DNA from: Desulfuromonadales bacterium
GTDB lineage: Bacteria; Desulfobacterota; JAENJC01
DNA length: 40,596 nucleotides
Direction: 5' to 3'
Assembly: GCA_919902985.1 (NCBI GenBank)
Contig: CAKKSC010000076.1
Coordinates: 1 to 40,596 of the forward strand
Positions 31,422 through 40,596 of the stretch are shown in pieces. The position numbers and the translations under genes were made by a program. Positions within the stretch are counted from its first letter, which is position 1. Each line of letters starts with the position of its first letter. The notes beneath the pieces were generated by a model. That model did no database searches. It was not told the origin of the DNA and worked only from the letters and a program-made list of their open reading frames with translations.

Positions 31422-33329
31422 ATGGGCAGCAAGATTATCGGTATAGACCTCGGTACGACCAACTCCGTGGTTGCAGTCATGGAGGGTGGAGAGGCTAAGG
31501 TTATAGTAAACCAGGAGGGAGCAAGGCTTACCCCTTCTGTTGTGGCCTTTACAAAGGACGGCCAGATTCTGGTCGGGCAGGTGGCAAAGAGGCAGGCGAT
31601 CGTTAACCCTGAGAACACAATTTTTTCCATAAAGAGGTTCATGGGGCGCCGCTATGACGAGGTGAACGAGGAGATGAAGATGGTCCCCTACAAGGTCCTT
31701 GCAGACGACCAGGGGAGGGCTGTTGTTGATATAACGGGGAAGCACTATGCCCCCCCCCAGATATCCGCCATGATCCTCACCAAGCTTAAGGAAGCGGCAG
31801 AGGCCTACCTTGGGGAGACTGTCACTGATGCCGTAATAACAGTCCCGGCCTATTTTAACGATGCCCAGAGGCAGGCAACTGTAGAGGCTGGAAAGATTGC
31901 CGGACTGAACGTAAGAAGGATCATCAACGAACCTACAGCCTCGGCCCTGGCTTATGGGGAAGATAAGAAGAAGGAAGGGACTATCGCAGTTTATGACTTC
32001 GGAGGGGGTACTTTTGACATCTCAGTACTCGACATAGGGGAGGGGGTTTTCGAGGTCAAATCAACCAATGGAGATACCCATCTTGGAGGGGACAACATAG
32101 ACCAGAGGCTTGTGGACTGGCTGGTTTCAGAGTTCAAGAAGGACCAGGGGATAGATCTTTCCAAGGACAGGATGGCCCTCCAGAGACTTAAGGAGTCTGC
32201 TGAAAAAGCGAAGATAGAGCTCTCATCCACAACGGAGACAGAGATATCCCTTCCGTTTATAACGGCCGACGCGACAGGGCCAAAACACCTCAGTTACAGG
32301 CTCTCCAGAGGGAAGTTCGAGCAGATGGTGGAAGACATACTGAGCAGGAGCGTTGAACCATGCAAGAAGGCAATGGCTGATGCAAAGCTGAGTCCGGACA
32401 AGATCAATGAGGCGTTGCTGGTTGGTGGATCTACCAGGATACCAAGGGTACAGGATATTGTGAAGACAGTGTTCCAGAAGGAGCCGAACAGGAGCGTCAA
32501 CCCTGATGAGGCCGTTGCAGTCGGCGCTGCAATCCAGGCCGGAATACTTGGGGGAGAGGCCAGTGTGAAGGACCTGGTGCTGTTAGATGTGACCCCTCTT
32601 TCACTTGGGATAGAGACCCTTGGCGGCGTCATGACAAAGTTGATAGACAGGAACACCACTATCCCAAGCAGGAAAAGCGAGATATTTACGACCGCTGCAG
32701 ACAGCCAGACCTCTGTGGAAGTCCATGTCCTGCAGGGTGAGAGGAATATGGCCAGGGACAACAGGACCCTTGGGAAGTTCCATCTTATGGGGCTCCCTCC
32801 TGCGCCAAGAGGGGTCCCGCAGATAGAGGTCGCCTTCGACATAGATTCCAACGGCATACTTCATGTCACTGCAAAGGACATGGGTACAGGGAAGGAGCAG
32901 AAGATTGTTATCACTGCATCCAGTGGACTCTCCAAGGACGAGGTAGACAAGATGGTGAAGGACGCCGAGGCCCATGCTGAAGAGGACAAGAAGAGGAAAG
33001 AAGAGGTCGAGGTCAGGAACCAGGCCGACTCCCTTGTTTACAGCACTGAAAAGCTCCTCACGGAGAACAAGGAAAAACTCCCTGAGGCAGACGTGAAGAA
33101 CCTTGAAGAGGCCATAGGTGAGGCAAAGAAGGCGATAGAAACCAATGACGCCGTCAAGATCAAGGATAGCATGGACAAGCTCACAAAGGCCTCCCACAAG
33201 CTTGCCGAGGTGCTCTATCAGCAGCCCAAGGCTGAAGAGCATGCGCATACCCAGGAGCCGGAGGGGGGGGAGAAGAAGGCCCAGGAGGGAGATGTTATAG
33301 ACGCGGAGTTTAAGGAAGAGAAGAAGTGA
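31422..33329 (+). CDS. dnaK: Chaperone protein DnaK (Hsp70)
   Basis: ATP-driven chaperone for nascent and stress-denatured proteins. The 635 residues include the N-terminal phosphate loop [17 protein letters not shown], the [20 protein letters not shown] signature, [18 protein letters not shown], the third Hsp70 signature [11 protein letters not shown], and the substrate-binding domain with a charged lid and an acidic end. GrpE, DnaJ and HrcA genes are not adjacent. hsp20 follows after an 82-bp gap. Good GGAGGT ribosome site. Confidence 0.98.
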   Translation: MGSKIIGIDLGTTNSVVAVMEGGEAKVIVNQEGARLTPSVVAFTKDGQILVGQVAKRQAIVNPENTIFSIKRFMGRRYDEVNEEMKMVPYKVLADDQGRAVVDITGKHYAPPQISAMILTKLKEAAEAYLGETVTDAVITVPAYFNDAQRQATVEAGKIAGLNVRRIINEPTASALAYGEDKKKEGTIAVYDFGGGTFDISVLDIGEGVFEVKSTNGDTHLGGDNIDQRLVDWLVSEFKKDQGIDLSKDRMALQRLKESAEKAKIELSSTTETEISLPFITADATGPKHLSYRLSRGKFEQMVEDILSRSVEPCKKAMADAKLSPDKINEALLVGGSTRIPRVQDIVKTVFQKEPNRSVNPDEAVAVGAAIQAGILGGEASVKDLVLLDVTPLSLGIETLGGVMTKLIDRNTTIPSRKSEIFTTAADSQTSVEVHVLQGERNMARDNRTLGKFHLMGLPPAPRGVPQIEVAFDIDSNGILHVTAKDMGTGKEQKIVITASSGLSKDEVDKMVKDAEAHAEEDKKRKEEVEVRNQADSLVYSTEKLLTENKEKLPEADVKNLEEAIGEAKKAIETNDAVKIKDSMDKLTKASHKLAEVLYQQPKAEEHAHTQEPEGGEKKAQEGDVIDAEFKEEKK

Positions 33330-33349
33330 GAGGTGTTAGATGTAAGATG

Positions 33350-33374
33350 TTAGTGTTAGAATCCCTGACACTAA
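33350..33374 (+). other. Hairpin in the dnaK-hsp20 gap
   Basis: TTAGTGT (33350-33356) and ACACTAA (33368-33374) form a 7-bp stem with an 11-nt loop. The gap also carries TTAGATG/TTAGTG-type short direct repeats. No T-run follows, so it is more likely an RNA processing or attenuation feature than a terminator. Confidence 0.35.
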
Positions 33375-33411
33375 TGACTAATACTAACAACTGAAACAAG
33401 GAGGTGAGTAT

Positions 33412-33861
33412 ATGGCATTGGTAAAGTGGGACCCGTTCAGGGACATTATCACCCTCAGGGAAAGGATGGACAGGATGTTTGAGGACAGCCTCTCCAGGTT
33501 CAGGATGCCGGAGGAAGCTGCTATGCCGACCTTCTGGTCGCCGTCAGTGGATATATATGAGACTGATGAGAATATTGTCCTTAAGGCCGAGTTGCCCGGG
33601 GTTGATAAGAAAGAGGTCTCTGTCGAGGTCAAGGACAACACTTTGATCCTGAAAGGGGAGAGAAAGAGGGAGAAGGAGGTAAAGGAGGAGAACTACCACA
33701 GGGTTGAACGCTCCTTCGGGACCTTCATGCGCTCCTTCAGCCTTCCTATCAGCGTTAAGCAGGACCAGGTAAAGGCCAAATTCAAGGACGGCGTCCTTGA
33801 GGTGAGCCTGCCGAAAGCAGAAGAGGCTAAACCGAAGCAGGTGAAGGTTGAGATAGAGTAG
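33412..33861 (+). CDS. Small heat-shock protein Hsp20
   Basis: A 149-residue alpha-crystallin-domain holdase that binds unfolding proteins and passes them to DnaK. The N-terminal arm ([20 protein letters not shown]) is followed by the crystallin core from about residue 42 ([20 protein letters not shown]) to [13 protein letters not shown], including [11 protein letters not shown]. The short C-terminal tail ends [10 protein letters not shown] and holds a VEI-type motif. AGGAGGTGAG precedes the ATG. It lies downstream of dnaK, consistent with co-regulation. Confidence 0.95.
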   Translation: MALVKWDPFRDIITLRERMDRMFEDSLSRFRMPEEAAMPTFWSPSVDIYETDENIVLKAELPGVDKKEVSVEVKDNTLILKGERKREKEVKEENYHRVERSFGTFMRSFSLPISVKQDQVKAKFKDGVLEVSLPKAEEAKPKQVKVEIE

Positions 33862-33874
33862 CCTTCAGAAAAAA

Positions 33875-33904
33875 GGTAGGGGCAATTCATGAATTGCCCC
33901 TACC
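33875..33904. terminator. Long palindrome after hsp20 (terminator-like repeat)
   Basis: GGTAGGGGCAATTC and its exact inverse GAATTGCCCCTACC form a 14-bp perfect stem around a 2-nt centre. It lies 13 bp after the hsp20 stop and 28 bp before the uvrB ATG. It could terminate hsp20 transcription, but no proper T-run follows; a short palindromic repeat family is the alternative. Confidence 0.6.
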
Positions 33905-33917
33905 GACCTTCCTTCCA

Positions 33918-33926
33918 TGTTATAAT
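33918..33926 (+). promoter_or_regulatory. Extended -10 promoter of uvrB
   Basis: TGTTATAAT is a perfect TGn-TATAAT extended -10 box (33918-33926). The +1 would fall at about 33933, exactly the A of the uvrB ATG. The -35 region is poor, as allowed for extended -10 promoters. Confidence 0.6.
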
Positions 33927-33932
33927 CCATTC

Positions 33933-35936
33933 ATGTCCAGATTTAATCTCGCAACAGGTTTCAAATCAGCCGGCGATCAACCTCAGGCCATAGAAAAACT
34001 TTCCAAAGGGATAAAACAAGGGCACAGGGATCAGGTACTCCTTGGCGTCACCGGCTCAGGAAAGACATTTACCATGGCAAATGTGATTGCCATGGTAGAA
34101 AAGCCCACCCTTGTCCTGGCCCCAAACAAGACTCTGGCAGCTCAGCTTTACAGCGAGCTTAAGGAGCTCTTTCCCGAAAACGCAGTTGAATACTTCGTCT
34201 CATACTACGACTACTACCAGCCTGAGGCCTATATCCCCTCATCCGGGACATTCATAGAAAAGGACGCCCAGATTAACGACGAGATAGACAAGATGAGGCA
34301 CTCCGCCACATATGCCTTACTGGAGAGGAACGACGTGATAATAGTTGCATCTGTCTCATGTATATACGGCCTGGGCTCTCCAGAGGCATACCACGGGATG
34401 CTTTTGCAGCTTACGACAGGCCAGGAGGTAAACAGGGACTCTATTCTGAAGAAGCTGGTGGAGATCCAGTACCAGAGGAACGACATAGACTTCTACCGCG
34501 GTACCTTCAGGGTCAGGGGGGATGTCATAGAGGTCTTTCCAGCCTACGAGGAGGAGAAGGCCATACGGATCGAGCTTTTTGGTGATGATATAGAGGCGAT
34601 ATCAGTTATAGATCCGTTAAGGTGGAAGGTCCTTCAGAAGTTGGAGAAGGTCGCCATATACCCTGCCAGCCATTATGTCACCCCCAAGGAGCAGATGCAG
34701 AAGGCCGTAGAGGCGATAAAGGAAGAGATGCATGAGAGGGTCAGGGAGTTCAAGTCCCAGAACAAGCTGATAGAGGCCCAGAGGATAGCGGAGAGGACCC
34801 TCTTTGACATAGAGATGATCGAGGAGATGGGGTATTGTAACGGTATAGAGAACTACTCCAGGCATCTGTCAGGAAGAGGGGCTGGCGATCCGCCCCCTAC
34901 ATTGATTGATTACTTTCCGAAGGACTCCCTGTTCATTATAGACGAAAGCCATATTACTGTCCCCCAGCTTATCGGGATGTACAGGGGGGACAGGTCGAGG
35001 AAGGAGAACCTGGTAGGGTATGGATTCAGGCTCCCGTCCGCATTGGACAACAGGCCCCTAAGGTTTGAAGAGTTCGAGAAGCTCGTCCCCCAGATAGTTT
35101 ACGTTTCGGCCACACCGGCAGCTTATGAGATGGAAAAGGCGGAGGGAAGGGTGGCAGAGCAGGTCATAAGGCCCACAGGGCTCATAGATCCTGAGATAGA
35201 GGTAAAACCCGCCAAAAACCAGGTGGACGACGTCCTGGGGGAGATAAGGGAGAGGATAAAGGGTGGCGACAGGGTGCTGGTTACTACTCTTACAAAGAGG
35301 ATGTCCGAGGACCTGACGGAGTACCTTGCTGACCTCGGTATAAAGGTCAGATACCTTCATTCCGATGTGGATACCCTGGAGAGGGTGGAGATCATAAGGG
35401 ACCTCAGGATGGGGAAGTTCGATGTACTTGTTGGGATAAACCTCCTGCGGGAGGGGCTTGATCTCCCTGAGGTATCCCTTGTGGCCATCCTGGATGCAGA
35501 CAAGGAGGGGTTCCTCCGTTCAGAGCGCTCCCTGATCCAGACCTGCGGTAGGGCTGCAAGAAATGTGAACGGCAAGGTCATCATGTATGCGGACGTGATG
35601 ACCTTGTCCATGAAAAAGGCTATAGACGAGACCAACAGGAGAAGGAATATCCAGGAGGAGTACAATAGAAAACATGGCATAACACCCCAGACGATAAAGA
35701 AGTCTATTTCCGATATCCTGACCTCAGTATACGAGGCCGATTACTTCACAGTCCCGACTGTAATGGAAAAAGGGAAAGAGTATATCCCGTCCTCTGAAAT
35801 GCCCAGGCTCATAGCAAAGATGGAAAAGGAGATGAAGGCAGCAGCAAAGAATATGGAGTTTGAAAGGGCCGCCGAGATAAGGGACAGGATAAAGAGGCTG
35901 AAGGATATGGACCTGGTGGTGGGTGGAAAGGGTTAA
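33933..35936 (+). CDS. uvrB: Excinuclease ABC subunit B
   Basis: Damage-verifying helicase-like subunit of nucleotide excision repair. The 667 residues begin [20 protein letters not shown]. They show Walker [14 protein letters not shown], the beta-hairpin [12 protein letters not shown], the DEAD-like IIDESHIT, the [20 protein letters not shown] segment, the helicase VI-type region QTCGRAARN, and a C-terminal UVR domain ([20 protein letters not shown]). A 13-residue upstream extension from 33894 is rejected because it crosses the palindrome and TATAAT box. No Shine-Dalgarno is present, suggesting a leaderless mRNA. Confidence 0.97.
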   Translation: MSRFNLATGFKSAGDQPQAIEKLSKGIKQGHRDQVLLGVTGSGKTFTMANVIAMVEKPTLVLAPNKTLAAQLYSELKELFPENAVEYFVSYYDYYQPEAYIPSSGTFIEKDAQINDEIDKMRHSATYALLERNDVIIVASVSCIYGLGSPEAYHGMLLQLTTGQEVNRDSILKKLVEIQYQRNDIDFYRGTFRVRGDVIEVFPAYEEEKAIRIELFGDDIEAISVIDPLRWKVLQKLEKVAIYPASHYVTPKEQMQKAVEAIKEEMHERVREFKSQNKLIEAQRIAERTLFDIEMIEEMGYCNGIENYSRHLSGRGAGDPPPTLIDYFPKDSLFIIDESHITVPQLIGMYRGDRSRKENLVGYGFRLPSALDNRPLRFEEFEKLVPQIVYVSATPAAYEMEKAEGRVAEQVIRPTGLIDPEIEVKPAKNQVDDVLGEIRERIKGGDRVLVTTLTKRMSEDLTEYLADLGIKVRYLHSDVDTLERVEIIRDLRMGKFDVLVGINLLREGLDLPEVSLVAILDADKEGFLRSERSLIQTCGRAARNVNGKVIMYADVMTLSMKKAIDETNRRRNIQEEYNRKHGITPQTIKKSISDILTSVYEADYFTVPTVMEKGKEYIPSSEMPRLIAKMEKEMKAAAKNMEFERAAEIRDRIKRLKDMDLVVGGKG

Positions 35937-35962
35937 AACAAATACTTTAGTGAGCAGAACAT

Positions 35963-36748
35963 ATGTCCCCTTTAACAACTGGAACTACGATCACCATCCT
36001 GGGATCAGGGACCTCCACCGGTGTCCCCCTTATAGGATGTGACTGCGATGTCTGCACATCCACGGACCTGCGCAACAAAAGGACCCGTTGTTCAATTTTG
36101 ATATCCGGCAGAGAAGGGAATATCCTGGTTGATACATCTACAGACCTTCGTTTTCAGGCCCTGTCCAACAACATAAATAGGATCTCGGCGGTCCTTTTCA
36201 CCCACGCCCACGCGGACCACATCCACGGGATAGATGAACTGAGGAGCTTCAACTTCATTCAAAAAGAGAGGATACCGTGCTACGGTGACAGGAAGACCGT
36301 GGACAAGATAACTGCCATGTTCTCATATATCTTTGAAAGAACGTGGAAGGGTGGAGGCATCCCCAGGCTCGACATGAACTCCGTAGAAGCCGGGGATTTC
36401 ACGGTTCTCGGCAAGACAATCAAGGCAGTGCCTGTCATGCATGGAGACCTCCAGATCTTCGGCTACCGTTTCGGCCCCTTCGCCTACGTCACGGATTGTA
36501 GCGGTATCCCGCCGGAGTCCATGAAAGAGCTCGAAGGGCTCGACCTTCTAATCTTAGGAGCGCTGAGGTACTCTCCCCACACCACCCACTTTTCCGTGCA
36601 GCAGGCGCTGGAGGTCGTGAGGTCATTAAGGCCTCGCCGTACAATCCTGACCCACATGGGGCATGAGATAGAGTACGAAAAAGCTTCAAGGGAGCTGCCT
36701 GAAGGGGTAGAGCCAGGGTATGACGGGATGAGGATTGATTTGAAGTAG
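35963..36748 (+). CDS. MBL-fold metallo-hydrolase (PhnP-like)
   Basis: A 261-residue metallo-beta-lactamase-fold enzyme. The N-terminal TILGSGTSTGVPLIGCDCDVC carries a Cys cluster typical of PhnP relatives. DTSTDLRFQALS and the dinuclear metal motif HAHADHIHGID follow, with later metal ligands in PVMHGDLQIFGYRFG and AYVTDCSG, and ILTHMGHEIEY at the end. PhnP is a cyclic phosphodiesterase; whether this protein shares that substrate is not visible. The gene starts 26 bp after uvrB and probably shares its transcript. No strong ribosome site. Confidence 0.88.
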   Translation: MSPLTTGTTITILGSGTSTGVPLIGCDCDVCTSTDLRNKRTRCSILISGREGNILVDTSTDLRFQALSNNINRISAVLFTHAHADHIHGIDELRSFNFIQKERIPCYGDRKTVDKITAMFSYIFERTWKGGGIPRLDMNSVEAGDFTVLGKTIKAVPVMHGDLQIFGYRFGPFAYVTDCSGIPPESMKELEGLDLLILGALRYSPHTTHFSVQQALEVVRSLRPRRTILTHMGHEIEYEKASRELPEGVEPGYDGMRIDLK

Positions 36749-36854
36749 CATTGACATATTCCCCCTCTTAGGTTAATAGTACCCAAGAGCATAGGGCCAT
36801 GGGGCGTTATGTTTCGGCTTCCCCTCTTAAGATAAGAGCGGACTGAGGGGTGTT

Positions 36855-36935
36855 ATGAAAGCATCTAAAGTTGGCAAGGCGGGGAATGAATTAAGTAAGA
36901 TGTACCCGGAATATCAACTGGCTATATGGAGATAG
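36855..36935 (+). other. Short ORF before the GIY-YIG gene
   Basis: GAGGGG precedes an ATG opening a 26-codon frame (MKASKVGKAGNELSK, ending YQLAIWR) whose last codons contain the GGAG ribosome site of the GIY-YIG gene and stop 3 nt before its ATG. It could be a coupling leader peptide or a gene remnant. The rest of the 36749-36938 gap has short TCTTAA-type inverted sequence but no recognisable gene. Confidence 0.25.
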
Positions 36936-36938
36936 GTC

Positions 36939-37784
36939 ATGGCAAGCGCAACGATTAAGATCTTTCTGGTACATGGAGATCCGAAACGACTGAGAACTGC
37001 GGAATTGACAAACTGGACTATCCAAGCGGTTGCAGGACCACGCAGTGAATTCGAAGGCGTGGTCGGGCGTGAAGAGTCTGGACGCTCAGGAGTATATTTC
37101 TTAACAGGCAATGATCCAGAATCAGGGAAGCCTGCTCTATATGTCGGCGAAGCCGAAAACATTAGAGAGCGCGTTAAGGCTCATTTGGAAAAGGATTTCT
37201 GGAACCAGATCGTCCATTTCACCAGCAAGGATGACAACCTTACTAAAGCCCACATCCGTTATCTGGAAGGGAAGCTCATAGAGCAAGCCCGTCAGGCCAA
37301 TCGAGCACTTGTCATAAATGGCCAAAGCAGCGGTGCAAAACTTCCAGAGTCAGATCGGGAAGATATGGAGGTCTTCCTGGAAAAAATACATCAGCTTTTA
37401 CCGGTGCTTGGTGTTGACCTCTTAGTTACTATTGCCGGTAAGGCGGCGACAGACACAGAGAAGGAAATGTTGTCCTGTGAAATAAAAGGGCTAAAAGCAA
37501 AAGGTCGTCTGACTCCGAATGGCTTCCTTGTCCTGAAAGATTCTCAAGCTGTATTAAAGGAGCGCGCATCCTCGCAAAAATATCCGTGGCCAGTGAATAT
37601 GCGACAAAGGCTTAAAGATGAGGGCATCCTTTCCATCGCTGATGACCATCTTGTGTTTACCCGTGACGAGGAGTTTTCTAGCCCCAGTGCAGCTGCAGCG
37701 GTTGTTCACGGTGGTCATGCGAACGGTCTCACTGTGTGGAAGAACAAAGACGGCAAAACCTTGAAGGAGATTGAATCCATATGA
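36939..37784 (+). CDS. GIY-YIG nuclease-family protein with DUF4357
   Basis: A 281-residue protein. The GIY-YIG-like domain occupies about residues 45-130: GVYFLTGNDPESGKPALYVG (GVY...LYVG in place of GIY-YIG), ENIRERVKAHLEKDFW with the catalytic Arg, and YLEGKLIEQA with the Glu. The C-terminal part (about 215-281) matches the DUF4357 pattern (ASSQKYPWPVNMRQRLKDEG, then FSSPSAAAAVVHGGHANGL). This pairing is a common but poorly characterised class, possibly in DNA repair or restriction. Ribosome site GGAG upstream. ywbE follows 64 bp downstream. Confidence 0.85.
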   Translation: MASATIKIFLVHGDPKRLRTAELTNWTIQAVAGPRSEFEGVVGREESGRSGVYFLTGNDPESGKPALYVGEAENIRERVKAHLEKDFWNQIVHFTSKDDNLTKAHIRYLEGKLIEQARQANRALVINGQSSGAKLPESDREDMEVFLEKIHQLLPVLGVDLLVTIAGKAATDTEKEMLSCEIKGLKAKGRLTPNGFLVLKDSQAVLKERASSQKYPWPVNMRQRLKDEGILSIADDHLVFTRDEEFSSPSAAAAVVHGGHANGLTVWKNKDGKTLKEIESI

Positions 37785-37848
37785 AAGTAACATTAAGGTC
37801 AAGCCATGAAAAACCATTTTTTCAGGGCCAGTTGAACAGGAGAGTTTT

Positions 37849-38043
37849 ATGGATGGAACAAGGCGTCCAGATATAAGGCCGGGATTACGTGTTTCAATCG
37901 TATTGAAGCAGGACCAGCGGACGGGTAAGCTTACGGAAGGGATCGTAAAAGATCTCTTGACCAAATCACCCACACATCCGCATGGGATCAAGGTCCGCCT
38001 CGAAAGCGGAGAAGTTGGGCGCGTGAAAGAGATAATGGGTTAG
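37849..38043 (+). CDS. ywbE: YwbE-family protein
   Basis: A 64-residue protein matching the YwbE/DUF2196 family: RPDIRPGLRVSIVLKQDQRT, GKLTEGIVKDLLT, then HPHGIKVRLESGEVGRVKEI. The compact beta-rich fold resembles small RNA-binding-like domains but the function is unknown. AGGAGA precedes the ATG. It forms a likely operon with the GIY-YIG gene. Confidence 0.9.
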   Translation: MDGTRRPDIRPGLRVSIVLKQDQRTGKLTEGIVKDLLTKSPTHPHGIKVRLESGEVGRVKEIMG

Positions 38044-38059
38044 CGCTTCGGCTGTTTCG

Positions 38060-38422
38060 TCACGCTGCATAGGCTGCATATCCTATGACTTCAAGAAATC
38101 TTTCGTAATCGCTTTTGGAGATGAAACCCTTTTCGAGTCCTTCATCAATAAGCTTGCCTGTGCCGATTACCTTGAAGCTGTAAGCATCGGCAAACATTTT
38201 GGCGGTTTTTATCGCCGCAGACACTTTTTTTACCAGAATCCAATCTCTTACCGCATCTTTGATGCTTATAGCATCATTATAGCCCCTTAATTCACCTTTG
38301 ATTACGGCTTCTTTATAGACTTCTTCGGTTATCAGAACAGATTGATGGAGGGTCTTCAATAAAGGAAGGAGAGATGATTTGTAAAGGTAGATCAGAGGAG
38401 TAGTGTTGCTTACAGCCTTCAA
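38060..38422 (-). pseudogene. DUF3368-like PIN toxin with internal deletion
   Basis: The N-terminus (VSNTTPLIYLYKSSLLPLLK, then VLITEEVYKEAVIKGE) and C-terminus (FADAYSFKVIGTGKLIDEGL) fit the DUF3368 class of PIN-domain toxins. The central part between DWILVKKV and KMFADAY is too short. The roughly 25-30 residues that normally carry the RGEAEAIALA-type acidic helix and the LLLDD-type acidic pair are missing, in frame. The active site is therefore incomplete and the protein of 120 residues is probably dead. Its upstream antitoxin gene is also broken. Confidence 0.6.
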
Positions 38423-38531
38423 GAGGTCTTGCCTATTTGCAGAGGGACATTCATGGTTTTAAGCAGGTCGATCATTTCCCATACAGATATTCTGATTCTT
38501 CGATTTTAGAAAGTTCCGTCAAGGGTAGTAT

Positions 38532-38567
38532 TTAGTCTTCCGGGACTTTCAAATAGAGCTCAGCCAT
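38532..38567 (-). pseudogene. Broken antitoxin start upstream of the PIN remnant
   Basis: AGGAGG precedes an ATG at 38567 encoding MAELYLKVPED before a TAA. The following bases (to about 38425) still read as a plausible small protein in pieces (LTELSKIEESE) interrupted by stops. This is the expected position of an antitoxin gene for the DUF3368-like toxin and indicates decay of both partners. Confidence 0.45.
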
Positions 38568-38690
38568 GTTCAACCTCCTTGATTTGATAAGGAATATAGC
38601 AGAGCGAACATAAGAGCAAGTCTACTTAACAAAAATGAAAAATATGGCCTCCGTTACCAATCATCCATAGAGGTGTTTCTTTATTCTCAT

Positions 38691-40548
<1,858 letters not shown>

Positions 40549-40596
40549 AGTAAACTGCGTTGTGTGAATTTTTAGGGCTGTAAAAAGGGTGTACCT

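Noticed and set aside
33894-33932. N-terminal extension of UvrB
   Set aside because: It crosses a long palindrome and the promoter -10 box; [10 protein letters not shown] is the normal UvrB start.

Overview
The window looks like a chromosomal segment of an anaerobic or facultative Gram-negative bacterium. The pointers are a multihaem c-type cytochrome, an outer-membrane phospholipase, a porin-like barrel ending in Phe, RNase Y, LL-diaminopimelate aminotransferase (DapL) and a class 2 dihydroorotate dehydrogenase. Arginine AGG/AGA and isoleucine ATA codons are heavily used in the housekeeping genes. A Nitrospirota-like or deltaproteobacterial-type host fits, but no single marker settles the phylum.

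Left housekeeping block (1-11.1 kb, all plus strand): recG, a convincing 6S RNA, 5-formyl-THF cyclo-ligase, rny, ymdB, tyrS, dapL, folK, a TPR lipoprotein, a small TRASH-like metal-site protein and an LsrF-like aldolase. From 11.3 to 13.7 kb there is a pentahaem cytochrome with a fibronectin-III-like domain (minus) and a zinc alcohol dehydrogenase (plus).

Accessory scrapyard (13.7-18.0 kb): a HicB-like antitoxin fragment, a frameshifted ORF6N fragment, an intact VapBC-like pair with a perfect operator palindrome, the C-terminal tail of a dnaB gene, a ParDE-like pair, a porin-like gene, two truncated gene starts and a REP-associated tyrosine transposase (RAYT). The RAYT is flanked by an inverted 16-mer that recurs elsewhere in the window. 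Next come glcF (with a REP-like segment translated in frame), and on the minus strand an ArnT/PMT-like membrane glycosyltransferase, pyrD and rimI, then a plus-strand nitroreductase.

The most interesting part is 23.2-30.5 kb, a minus-strand cluster. In transcription order it encodes an alpha/beta-hydrolase fused to a caspase-like protease, a second caspase-like protease, a signal-less muramidase with a peptidoglycan-binding-like tail, a three-helix membrane protein with a SPOR-like tail, a DUF900 alpha/beta-hydrolase and an outer-membrane phospholipase A with an intact His-Ser-Asn triad. ORF6N copies in the same orientation bracket the caspase pair. The gene set suggests protease-controlled dismantling of the envelope (programmed death or phage defence), but that role is inferred.

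Right block (31.4-40.5 kb): dnaK, hsp20, uvrB, an MBL-fold hydrolase, a GIY-YIG/DUF4357 protein, ywbE, a decayed PIN toxin-antitoxin pair, a MITE-like element, guaB and a truncated maf start. Two themes recur: several genes (recG, the dehydrogenase, the RAYT, uvrB) have a -10 hexamer only 7-9 nt before the start codon and no Shine-Dalgarno, suggesting leaderless mRNAs; and the intergenic regions are rich in palindromic and GGGGACAG-type repeats.
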